DNA of 64,000 bases from Lachnospiraceae bacterium (GTDB taxonomy: Bacteria; Bacillota; Clostridia; Lachnospirales; Lachnospiraceae). Below are positions 35,497 to 43,532 of this stretch, in pieces (within the stretch, counting starts at the first letter, position 1; every line of letters begins with the position of its first letter). Under the pieces are notes generated by a model, which was not told where the DNA came from, searched no databases, and was given only the letters and a program-made list of their open reading frames with translations. A program made the position numbers and the translations under genes. The stretch lies in assembly GCA_009911185.1 (NCBI GenBank), contig QXWW01000012.1, positions 44,242 to 108,241 of the forward strand, read 5' to 3'.

Positions 35497-35709
35497 CGTA
35501 GTGGTACTCAAGATGCTGCACGGGGGCGCCGGGAGGTTTTCGGTGTTTATCGTATGGGCGGTCATGCGGCCTCAAACAGCCAGTCGGGCAGAATGAAAGT
35601 TTTACAGGAACGTTGCGGAGACTTTTCCTTGCTATTTTTCAGCAAATAGTGTATGATTTACGCGTAATAAGAAATGGTTCATGGTATGAAATGGAATGGA
35701 GGAATTGCT

Positions 35710-36318
35710 GTGAAAGATAAACAGAATATAGGTACTGCTTATTTGGTGGAAATGGCATTGCTGACTGCAATTATTTTAATTATGGCATTTACGCCCGTGG
35801 GATATATCCGTACCCTGGGCTTAGAAATTACCCTGATTGTGGTGCCGGTGGCGATAGGAGCCGTGACGCTGGGTCCTGCTGCGGGGGCGGTTCTGGGAGG
35901 TATTTTTGGCGTTACCAGTTTTGTTCAGTGCTTCGGCATGAGTCATTTTGGAGCGATGCTCTTAAGCATTAATCCGGTACTTACGTTTCTTGTCTGCGTA
36001 CCCACCAGGATTTTGACGGGCTGGCTGACAGGCATTTTATACCAGGGGCTGCTCAAATGCGGTCCGTTGAAAAAAGCATCGCTTACGATTGCGAATCTTT
36101 GCTGTCCGCTGCTGAATACGCTGTTTTTTATGGGAACATTGACGATGTTCTTTTATCAGAGTGAGTACGTGCAGGGGATTGCCGCGGCTTTGGGAGCCCA
36201 AAATCCACTGGCGTTTATCCTGCTGTTTGTAGGAATTAATGGATTGGTGGAAGCGGCAGCGTGTTTCGTGGCAGGAAGCGCTATTTCACAGGCATTGAAA
36301 AAAGTTGTCAGGCATTAG
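35710..36318 (+). CDS. ECF transporter S component (vitamin-type substrate binder)
   Basis: I start at GTG 35710 (202 residues), which follows TGGAGGAA by 5 bases; an upstream in-frame ATG at 35674 has no good site. The protein has about six hydrophobic helices with the ECF S-component pattern: EMALLTAIILIMAFTPVGY, a TLGPAAGAVLGGIFGVTSF turn, INPVLTFLVCVPTRIL and GILYQGL. Such S components bind a vitamin or related solute and dock on a shared EcfA/A'/T energy module, which is not encoded here, so it uses a remote module. The substrate cannot be assigned; pantothenate-type relatives are closest in look. Confidence 0.75.
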   Translation: MKDKQNIGTAYLVEMALLTAIILIMAFTPVGYIRTLGLEITLIVVPVAIGAVTLGPAAGAVLGGIFGVTSFVQCFGMSHFGAMLLSINPVLTFLVCVPTRILTGWLTGILYQGLLKCGPLKKASLTIANLCCPLLNTLFFMGTLTMFFYQSEYVQGIAAALGAQNPLAFILLFVGINGLVEAAACFVAGSAISQALKKVVRH

Positions 36319-36344
36319 TATAAGCGGAGAAGAAAAGATTACAG

Positions 36345-37790
36345 ATGAGAAATGTTGATAAGATACGGCGCAGCTTGTTTGTGCTCTCTTTGTGTGCGTT
36401 GCTTGCTGCTGGCAGCTTCATAGAAGAATATTCTGTGCGGGACGGATTTATGGCCGGCAAGGCAGATATTATGCCTGTGACAAGTCTGAGGGCATTTGAA
36501 GAAAGACAGCGGCTGAGCGGACGCGTACTGCAAAAAAGTGTTCTGCAGTCTGCTAAGGAGCAGGCAATACAGGAGATTCTGGCTGGCGCCGAAAAAGGTT
36601 TGTCAGGCAATTATAAGATCGAGGAACCATTTTTGTTATGGATATCAAAAACGTATGGCAGAAAAAAGCTGAATTTACTGCGCCGGGCGGCGGAAAAGAA
36701 AAAACCCGATATAGAGAGCTGGTATAAGATTACCGGAAAATCTCTTCATGTTCTGTGGGTGGAATACTGCCGTTCTCTCAAAGAGATGGATTCTGATTTG
36801 GAAAAGGTATATGATAAAATGTGCGTCAGAAAAGATCAGATTGTTTTGGATTTTACAGGAGATATTAATCTTTCAGAGGGATGGAGTTCCACAAATTATC
36901 TGGATGGGCAGCCAGGCGGCATCAAAGACTGCTTTTCAGATGCTTTGTGGCAGGAGATGCAGTCGGCGGATATTTTGATGATAAATAATGAGTTTACATA
37001 CAGTACCCGGGGCAGGCCCCTGCCGGGAAAGGCATATACCTTCCGGGCAGATCCAGAGCGGATTGGCGCAGTCATGCAAATGGGAGCAGATATTGTGTCT
37101 CTTGCAAATAACCATGTTTGGGATTATGGCGAGGAGGCGCTTTTGGATACGCTGGAAACTGTTGAAACGGCGCAGATTCCTTATGTAGGGGCAGGCAGAA
37201 ATATACAGGATGCTATGAAGCCGGTATACTTCATAGCAAACGGCAGAAAGATTGCCATTGTATCGGCTACTCAGATTGAGCGTTCTTTGAATTATACCAA
37301 AGAAGCCACGGATGAGACGGCAGGGGTATTGAAGACATTGAATCCGGATAAATTTGTATCGGTGATCGAACAGGCGAAGTCCCAGAGTGATTATGTGATC
37401 GCCTTTGTACACTGGGGAACGGAAAATACCAAGTATTATGACCGCGGGCAGGTGGAACTGGGACATGCCTTTATTGACGCAGGAGCGGATGTGATTATCG
37501 GCGGACATACGCATTGTCTTCAGGGTTTTGACTATTATAAGGGTAAGCCTGTGATCTACAGTCTGGGAAATTTCTGGTTTAATAATAAAACCACAGATAC
37601 CGGGATGTCCCAGGTAGTAATTCATACAGACAGCGGCGAGATAGAATTTCGCTTTCTTCCCTGTGTTCAGAAGAATTGTGTTACCTCTTTGGTGGAAGAA
37701 CCGGGGCAAAAGCAGAGAATTTTGGAATATATGCAGAGGATTTCTGCACCAGGGGTTTTCGTGGACAGTGACGGTTTCGTGACAGAATAA
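36345..37790 (+). CDS. CapA-like metallophosphoesterase-fold protein
   Basis: The 481-residue protein opens with a signal-anchor-like segment (about residues 10-24). From about residue 168 it follows the PGA_cap/CapA pattern: LDFTGDINLSEGWS, MINNEFTYSTRGRP, ADIVSLANNHVWDYGEEAL, VAFVHWGTEN-type (here IAFVHWGTENTKYY), DVIIGGHTHCLQGF and YSLGNFWF. The N-terminal 160 residues are a helical region not seen in short CapA proteins. Family members take part in poly-gamma-glutamate capsule formation, but no capB/capC genes are near, so capsule function is unproven. It lies 26 bp after the ECF gene and may share its transcript. Confidence 0.85.
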   Translation: MRNVDKIRRSLFVLSLCALLAAGSFIEEYSVRDGFMAGKADIMPVTSLRAFEERQRLSGRVLQKSVLQSAKEQAIQEILAGAEKGLSGNYKIEEPFLLWISKTYGRKKLNLLRRAAEKKKPDIESWYKITGKSLHVLWVEYCRSLKEMDSDLEKVYDKMCVRKDQIVLDFTGDINLSEGWSSTNYLDGQPGGIKDCFSDALWQEMQSADILMINNEFTYSTRGRPLPGKAYTFRADPERIGAVMQMGADIVSLANNHVWDYGEEALLDTLETVETAQIPYVGAGRNIQDAMKPVYFIANGRKIAIVSATQIERSLNYTKEATDETAGVLKTLNPDKFVSVIEQAKSQSDYVIAFVHWGTENTKYYDRGQVELGHAFIDAGADVIIGGHTHCLQGFDYYKGKPVIYSLGNFWFNNKTTDTGMSQVVIHTDSGEIEFRFLPCVQKNCVTSLVEEPGQKQRILEYMQRISAPGVFVDSDGFVTE

Positions 37791-37880
37791 GTTTATAGAG
37801 AGTTGTTTTTTTGCGTTCTACATGATAAAATAAAAGTGATTGAAAAATTAAGACAGAAACAGAAAAACAAGGAGGATGTT

Positions 37881-39422
37881 ATGAGTAAAAAACCTACAGT
37901 ATTAATGATTCTGGATGGATTTGGTTTAAATGAAAAGCATGAGGCTAATGCAGTGTATCAGGCGAATACCCCGAATATTGACGGACTGATGAAGGATTGT
38001 CCCTTTGTCAGAGGCAATGCCAGCGGGCTTGCAGTAGGGCTTCCGGACGGACAGATGGGCAATTCCGAGGTGGGTCATTTGAATATGGGCGCTGGGAGAA
38101 TTGTATATCAGGAATTGACAAGGATTACCAAAGAAATAGAAGACGGCGAATTTTTCAGGAATGAAGCATTGCTTGCAGGAATGAAAAATGTAAAGGACAA
38201 TCATTCTGCCCTGCATCTGTACGGTCTGTTGTCAGACGGCGGTGTGCACAGTCATAATACGCATGTATATGGGCTTTTAGAACTGGCAAGAAGAGAGGGA
38301 ATTGAGAAAGTTTATGTCCACTGCTTTTTGGATGGGCGTGATACGGCTCCTACTTCCGGCAAGGGATTTATGGAAGAACTTGAGAACAAGATGAAAGAGA
38401 TTGGCGTGGGCGAGATTGCAACTGTTTCCGGACGTTATTATGCCATGGACAGGGACAACCGCTGGGATCGCGTGGAGAAGGCGTATCGTGCCATTGCTGA
38501 GGGAGAAGGAAATCGCGCGGCAAACGCAGTGGAAGCGGTAGCCGCTTCTTATGCAGAGGATATCACAGACGAGTTTGTGGTGCCTACCGTTGTGGAAAGG
38601 GACGGCAAGCCAATTGCAACTGTTAATGACAAAGATACGATTATCTTCTTTAATTTCCGCCCGGATCGTGCAAGAGAAATTACCAGAACTTTCTGTATGG
38701 ACGAATTTGACGGTTTTGACAGAGGAAACAGAAAAGATGTGACGTATGTATGCTTTACAGAGTATGACGTAACTATCCCCAATAAAATCATTGCCTTCCA
38801 TAAGGTTGAGCTGACAAATACGTTTGGGCAGTTCCTGGCAGATCAAGGCAAGACACAGGCGAGAATTGCCGAGACAGAAAAATATGCGCATGTTACATTT
38901 TTCTTTAACGGCGGCGTGGAAGAACCTAATAAGGGGGAGGAACGCATACTGGTAAATTCTCCCAAGGTGGCAACGTATGATCTGAAGCCGGAAATGAGCG
39001 CGTATGAGGTGTGCGGCAAACTGGTAGAAGCCATTAAATCTGATAAATTTGATGTCATAATTATAAATTTTGCAAATCCGGATATGGTAGGGCATACCGG
39101 AGTGGAAGCGGCGGCAATTGCAGCGGTGGAAGCAGTAGACGATTGTGTGGGAAAAGCAGTTGCGGCATTGAAGGAAGTTGATGGAACAATGTTCCTGTGT
39201 GCAGACCACGGAAATGCAGAGCAGCTTATTGATTACAAGACTGGCGAGAGTTTTACGGCGCATACCATCAACCCGGTTCCGTTTATCCTGATTAACTATG
39301 ACGACAGTTATACCCTGCGCGAGGGAGGCTGTCTGGCAGACATCGCGCCCACCCTGATTGAAATTATGGGCATGGAGCAGCCGGAAGAGATGACGGGAAA
39401 ATCTCTACTGGTAAAACGGTAA
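37881..39422 (+). CDS. gpmI: 2,3-bisphosphoglycerate-independent phosphoglycerate mutase
   Basis: GpmI converts 3-phosphoglycerate to 2-phosphoglycerate in glycolysis, upstream of enolase (52978). I start at ATG 37881 (513 residues), 5 bases after AAGGAGG; an upstream frame extension has no support. The alkaline-phosphatase-fold metal motifs are visible: LMILDGFGL (Asp), the catalytic Ser in QMGNSEVGHLNMGAGR, HSHNTHVYGL, HCFLDGRDTAPTSG, FVFRPDRAREI-type (here FFNFRPDRAREI), VDDCVGKAV and FLCADHGNAEQ. It is manganese dependent in related spore formers. Length and motifs are standard. Confidence 0.97.
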   Translation: MSKKPTVLMILDGFGLNEKHEANAVYQANTPNIDGLMKDCPFVRGNASGLAVGLPDGQMGNSEVGHLNMGAGRIVYQELTRITKEIEDGEFFRNEALLAGMKNVKDNHSALHLYGLLSDGGVHSHNTHVYGLLELARREGIEKVYVHCFLDGRDTAPTSGKGFMEELENKMKEIGVGEIATVSGRYYAMDRDNRWDRVEKAYRAIAEGEGNRAANAVEAVAASYAEDITDEFVVPTVVERDGKPIATVNDKDTIIFFNFRPDRAREITRTFCMDEFDGFDRGNRKDVTYVCFTEYDVTIPNKIIAFHKVELTNTFGQFLADQGKTQARIAETEKYAHVTFFFNGGVEEPNKGEERILVNSPKVATYDLKPEMSAYEVCGKLVEAIKSDKFDVIIINFANPDMVGHTGVEAAAIAAVEAVDDCVGKAVAALKEVDGTMFLCADHGNAEQLIDYKTGESFTAHTINPVPFILINYDDSYTLREGGCLADIAPTLIEIMGMEQPEEMTGKSLLVKR

Positions 39423-39450
39423 ATTATACAGAGAAATTGATACTTTTTAG

Positions 39451-39514
39451 AGGTTCTTTCGAAACCTCAAGTATAACGGGAAAGGAGAAATCGGCTTATG
39501 CCGGTTTCTTCTCA
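39451..39514 (+). terminator. Two hairpins after gpmI
   Basis: GAGGTTctttcgAAACCTC (39451-39468) and GAGAAATCGGC paired with GCCGGTTTCTTCTC (39485-39514) follow the stop. The second ends in a T/C-rich tail and is the more likely terminator. Confidence 0.55.
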
Positions 39515-39600
39515 TTCTAAAGGGAAATAGTGAGAATCTGCAGAAATATGTGTCTTTTCTTTTCTGAGTCGCATACAAGCAGACAGACTCGGAGGAAAAT

Positions 39601-40374
39601 ATGACAGGTATATATTTTAGCGGTACGGGAAATACAAAATATTGTGTCAGTAAATTTTTGGAATATTATAAAAATGTTTACCAGATAGAAATGTATTCTA
39701 TTGAAGAAGATATTTGCATAGAAAAGCTGAAAGAAAGTTCTGATATTGTTTTTGGATATCCGATATATTACAGCGATATGCCTATGATTGTCAGAAATTT
39801 TATAAATGATCATTCACAAATTTTTGCAGATAAAAACATTTTTATTATAGCGACGATGGGATTGTTTAGTGGTGATGGAACAGGCTGTTCAGCGAGGTTG
39901 TTTAGAAAGTATGGAGCTAATATATTAGGCGGGTTACATTTGAAAATGACTGATTGCATAGGAGATGTAAAGGTATTGAAAAAAACGCTTGAAAAAAACA
40001 GAAAGATTGTAGAAGATGCAGACCGTAAAATAAAGCGAACGGTCAGGAATATAAAAAATGAACAATTTAGTCAGGACGGACTTACGTTTATCGATCATGT
40101 GGCGGGGCTTTTGGGTCAAAGGTTATGGTTTTATGGAAAACCATACAGACTCAAAGAAAAGTTAAAAATTGATTATGAAAAGTGTGTTTCTTGTGGCAAG
40201 TGTTCTAATATTTGTTCTATGGGAAACATAAAGATGATTGAAAATAAACCGGTACCACAGAATAATTGCACTTGTTGTTACCGATGTTTTAGTAATTGTC
40301 CCCAAAAGGCAATTACATTGATAGGAAATAAAGTGCTAGAGCAATCTACGATTGATAAATATGTAAATATTTAA
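39601..40374 (+). CDS. EFR1-family flavodoxin/ferredoxin protein
   Basis: The 257-residue protein joins a flavodoxin-like N-terminal domain (FMN loop IYFSGTGNTKYC, FGYPIYYSDMP) to a C-terminal 2[4Fe-4S] ferredoxin domain (about residues 192-240) with CVSCGKCSNIC and CTCCYRCFSNCPQ. This is the EFR1 ferredoxin architecture common in Lachnospiraceae. It likely shuttles low-potential electrons, perhaps linked to ferredoxin reduced by Bcd-Etf, but its partner is not known. Its codon use is more AT-rich than gpmI, suggesting a different history. GGAGGAAAAT precedes the ATG. Confidence 0.9.
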   Translation: MTGIYFSGTGNTKYCVSKFLEYYKNVYQIEMYSIEEDICIEKLKESSDIVFGYPIYYSDMPMIVRNFINDHSQIFADKNIFIIATMGLFSGDGTGCSARLFRKYGANILGGLHLKMTDCIGDVKVLKKTLEKNRKIVEDADRKIKRTVRNIKNEQFSQDGLTFIDHVAGLLGQRLWFYGKPYRLKEKLKIDYEKCVSCGKCSNICSMGNIKMIENKPVPQNNCTCCYRCFSNCPQKAITLIGNKVLEQSTIDKYVNI

Positions 40375-40377
40375 TGT

Positions 40378-40470
40378 GTGCTATATCGCTTTACGATTCT
40401 AACAGGAGAAGGCATAGCAGTTGGAATATCAGAGTATGCAGAAGGAGGAAAGAGTTTATTCGGCTGTTAA
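40378..40470 (+). pseudogene. Possible short coding relic after the EFR1 gene
   Basis: A 30-codon frame from GTG 40378 ends at TAA 40470 and includes ILTGEGIAVGISEYAEGG, which has the look of real protein sequence. There is no ribosome site. It may be the tail of a lost gene. Another overlapping frame exists but has no coding features. Confidence 0.25.
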
Positions 40471-40534
40471 AAAGTGGATGGAATTGTTTGGGAGATGCCT
40501 TTGTTTTATTGGAGTATGAATGCTATGATCAGGA

Positions 40535-40580
40535 CTGCCGCTTTTCGATTTTTAATCGTGAAAGCGGCGGTTTTATTTTT
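40535..40580 (+). terminator. Terminator after the EFR1 region
   Basis: CTGCCGCTTTTCGAT (from 40535) pairs with ATCGTGAAAGCGGCGG (to 40570) with a short T/A loop, and TTTTATTTTTT follows. It is a clear rho-independent terminator and repeat copy d starts right after it. Confidence 0.88.
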
Positions 40581-40583
40581 TAT

Positions 40584-40778
40584 TCTATAGAATAAAAAAA
40601 CAGAACCTGACCGTCCTAAGGAATCCCCCGTGCAAGCACGGTACCCCAGGACAAATCCGCACTCGCACAAAGGGAAATATGCCGCTAAAGCGGTTGTGCT
40701 CGGCGCGCAAAGTGGGCAACCCCCTTCCCTCAAGATTGGGTGCAGGGGAGTAGAAGTGGACTTTTCTACTTTGTTTTT
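40584..40778 (+). repeat. Modular intergenic repeat family 1, copy d
   Basis: It opens TCTATAGAATAAA, then ACCGTCCTAAGGAATCCCCC and CCAGGACAAATCCGCACTCG (shared with copy e), then AAGGGAAATATGCCGCTAAAGCGG (in two blocks: GGGAAATATGCC, GCTAAAGCGG; shared with a and b), then CTCAAGATTGGG and AGAAGTGGACTTTTCTACTT followed by TTGTTTTT (shared with c and f). It therefore unites modules that other copies carry separately. Confidence 0.72.
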
Positions 40779-40960
40779 GGGCATAAATATTAAATAAAAG
40801 AGTAATTTTACGGGATATTTGTGATAAGTCTAGCCTTTTGGCTAGTTTACTTTCCTGTTTAGTTTAGTGTAAAATACTACAAAATAGCAGAAATAATTGA
40901 TATTTTTAGTTAATTTTCTGGTATCAGACATTGGGAAGATGTTGGAAAAAGGAGACTTTC

Positions 40961-43414
40961 ATGTCAGAGAAGAAAACAAACAAAATGACCATGGATGAAC
41001 ACTACGTGCGTCGGCAGGCATTATGGAAGCAGATGAAAGCCGCCCAGAATATTGGCCAGACAGTATATATTTTTGGTGTGACAGGAAGCGGGAAAACCTC
41101 ATTTGCGGCAGATTTCCTTAGCAGAAAACAATACTGTTATATATCTATGTCTGATGCCGGAACTGCTAAGTTGGCTGGAGCAGTACAGGAAGAAATGGAT
41201 AGAGTGGATAAAAGGGCCAATCAGCGTAAAATTTTTGTGATAGATGATCTGCATTTATTGGAAACGCAGGAAGACAGAATGGTCTGTGAGCATCTCTTTG
41301 CGGAGCTTGGCGGCAGAAAGGATGCATGGCTGATACTGATTTCCAGAGCTCCAATTCCGAAATGGCTGAAAGCTGTCCATGTCCGGCAGATGTTTGTAAC
41401 GATGGGGGAAGAACAGTTATTTTTGGCGGAAAAGGAACAGGAGAAATATCTGAGAAGATGGGAATTGTCTCCCACAGAAGCTGCATGCAGGAGGATATGG
41501 GAACTTGGCCATGGGCATCCATTATATCTTAAAATTGTATGTATGAGACTTAAGGGGATTTCAGAGGCGGAGAGCGCAGGGGACAGGGAGAAGGCGGAAC
41601 TTTGCGCAATTGAGGAATCCAGAAAAGATATGTGGGATTATCTGGAAACCTATGTGTATGACCAGTGGACTGTGGAATTGCAGGAATTTATGGAAACGGT
41701 ATCTATCGTAGAGCAGTTTGACTTGCCGATGGCGCAGCAGATTACTAAGAAAAAGGATGCCGGCAGGTTAATCCAGCAGGCACAGGAAACAGGAAACTTT
41801 TTGATAACAAGAATAGAGAACGAGCGGAGTGTTTATGAACAGAGGATTCCCATGAAATACTCCATGCGGCGCAGACTCTTAGAAAAGTATTCGCAGGAGT
41901 ATATTGATGAGTTATATTTTAGCGCGGGAAACAGCTATGAGTTGGAGGGAAATGTGACGGAAGCGCTGCGGATGTATGAGATATCCCGCAATGAGGAAGG
42001 GATTTTCCGGATATTGATTGAAAATATGAGGAGAAATCCGGCATCTGGAGATTATTTTCAATTAAAACATTATTATCTTACACTTTCTGAGGAAAAGATC
42101 AAGAAAAGTGTGGAGCTGATGGCCGGCATGAGTATGCTGCAGTCTATGCTTTTAAATAAAGAAGAAAGTGAACGATGGTATCAAGAGCTTGCTGTCTGTG
42201 CAAAGGAAGCGACAGGGGGTATGAAAAGGGCGGCAGAAGCCAGACTTTTATATCTGGATATTGCACTACCTCACAGGGGAATTATCCGGCTGGCAGATTT
42301 GTTAAAGCGGGCGGGGACACTTTTCATGGAGAGAAAGACAATTCTGCCGGAGTTTTCCGTTACCAGCAACTTGCCGTCTATGATGAACGGGGGAAAAGAC
42401 TTTTGTGAATGGAGCAGGAAAGACAGGGAATTAGCGGGGAGCATTGGGAAAGTTGTGACGCTTGCCCTTGGTAAATACGGCAAAGGCCTGGTAAGTCTTG
42501 CCCTTGCAGAAAGTTTTTTTGAAAAAGGCGAAGATGATTACGAGGTGGCTTCTCTTGCAGTCAGAGGAAGAATGCAGGCGGAAAGCGGAGGTAAGATTGA
42601 GCAGGTATTTGTCGCGGTTGGAATACTGACCCAGTTGTCCATGTTCAATAACCGGATGGAAGACGCCGCAGATATGCTGGAGAGCTTCCGGCAGATCGCA
42701 GAGCAGGACGCGAAAAAACTTCTGCCCAATATCCATGCCATATCGGTGAGAATGGACTTATATGCAGGAAGGCTTTCAGAAGCATACAGGTGGCTGGAAG
42801 AAGCGCCGGATGAAGACGCAGAGTTTAACACAATGGAACGATACCGTTATTTGACAAAAGTGCGGGTGTATCTGACAGTCGGACAAAAAGAAAAGGCGCT
42901 TCTGCTTTTAGATAAAATGCGTTTCTATGCAGAAAAAATGCACAGGACCTATATAGAAATCGAGGCTGGGGTATTGTCAGCTATTGCCATGTACCGTATT
43001 GGAAAGAAGGACTGGTCAAAGGTCTTGCAGGAGGCAGTGGAAAAAGCCGAAGATTATCATTTTGTACGGATTCTGACAAGGGAAGGAGCAGCGCTTTGGG
43101 AGCTTTTGAATATTGGCATAGTGACATGGCAGAATCAGGAATTTAAAAGACAGGTCATGAAGGAGTGTGAACAGATGGCAGCTTTTTACCCGGTTTATTT
43201 AAAGGAAAAGCAGGAGGGGAATGTGATTTTGTCCGACAAGGCCCTGACAGTCCTGCGGCTGCAGGCGGAAGGACTGTCTGTGGAACAGATTGCAGATCAG
43301 CTTGGTCTGTCAAAAGCCGGAATAAAATATTACAATCAGGAAACATATAAAAAACTGGGTGTAAATAATAAGGTTGCTGCAGTGACAGAAGCGAGAAACC
43401 GCAGACTGTTGTAA
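40961..43414 (+). CDS. MalT/LuxR-type STAND transcriptional regulator
   Basis: The 817-residue protein starts at ATG 40961, 6 bases after AAAAGGAGA. The N-terminal STAND ATPase has Walker A GVTGSGKTSFAADF (about residues 40-53) and Walker B IFVIDDLHLLE (about 94-104), then a winged-helix region. The middle (about 320-730) is an array of helical TPR-like repeats that usually senses an inducer. The C-terminus is a LuxR helix-turn-helix: LSVEQIADQLGLSKAGIKYY and KLGVNNKVAAVTEA. MalT-like proteins activate nearby genes. The next gene, a giant BspA-like surface protein, is the obvious candidate target, though a terminator separates them. Confidence 0.88.
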   Translation: MSEKKTNKMTMDEHYVRRQALWKQMKAAQNIGQTVYIFGVTGSGKTSFAADFLSRKQYCYISMSDAGTAKLAGAVQEEMDRVDKRANQRKIFVIDDLHLLETQEDRMVCEHLFAELGGRKDAWLILISRAPIPKWLKAVHVRQMFVTMGEEQLFLAEKEQEKYLRRWELSPTEAACRRIWELGHGHPLYLKIVCMRLKGISEAESAGDREKAELCAIEESRKDMWDYLETYVYDQWTVELQEFMETVSIVEQFDLPMAQQITKKKDAGRLIQQAQETGNFLITRIENERSVYEQRIPMKYSMRRRLLEKYSQEYIDELYFSAGNSYELEGNVTEALRMYEISRNEEGIFRILIENMRRNPASGDYFQLKHYYLTLSEEKIKKSVELMAGMSMLQSMLLNKEESERWYQELAVCAKEATGGMKRAAEARLLYLDIALPHRGIIRLADLLKRAGTLFMERKTILPEFSVTSNLPSMMNGGKDFCEWSRKDRELAGSIGKVVTLALGKYGKGLVSLALAESFFEKGEDDYEVASLAVRGRMQAESGGKIEQVFVAVGILTQLSMFNNRMEDAADMLESFRQIAEQDAKKLLPNIHAISVRMDLYAGRLSEAYRWLEEAPDEDAEFNTMERYRYLTKVRVYLTVGQKEKALLLLDKMRFYAEKMHRTYIEIEAGVLSAIAMYRIGKKDWSKVLQEAVEKAEDYHFVRILTREGAALWELLNIGIVTWQNQEFKRQVMKECEQMAAFYPVYLKEKQEGNVILSDKALTVLRLQAEGLSVEQIADQLGLSKAGIKYYNQETYKKLGVNNKVAAVTEARNRRLL

Positions 43415-43455
43415 TGAAAGTATTCTAATAAATTAAGAAGAAACGGCATTTGGTG

Positions 43456-43474
43456 AAAAACCAGAAGGTTTTTT
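43456..43474 (+). terminator. Terminator after the STAND regulator gene
   Basis: AAAAACC and GGTTTTTT around loop AGAA form a compact hairpin with its own T tract, 41 bp after the stop codon. The surface-protein gene therefore probably has its own promoter in 43475-43532. Confidence 0.7.
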
Positions 43475-43532
43475 ATATAAATTTTAAGACGGGGCTTTCT
43501 ATTAAGCTCACAGAAACGGAGGTATTACATTC

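Noticed and set aside
38277..39263. Minus-strand frame of 328 codons
   Set aside because: It is fully antisense to gpmI, which has complete motifs and codon bias on the plus strand.
40374..40595. Plus-strand frame of 73 codons after the EFR1 gene
   Set aside because: It runs through the terminator stem and has no ribosome site; a different frame in the same place looks more like a gene relic.
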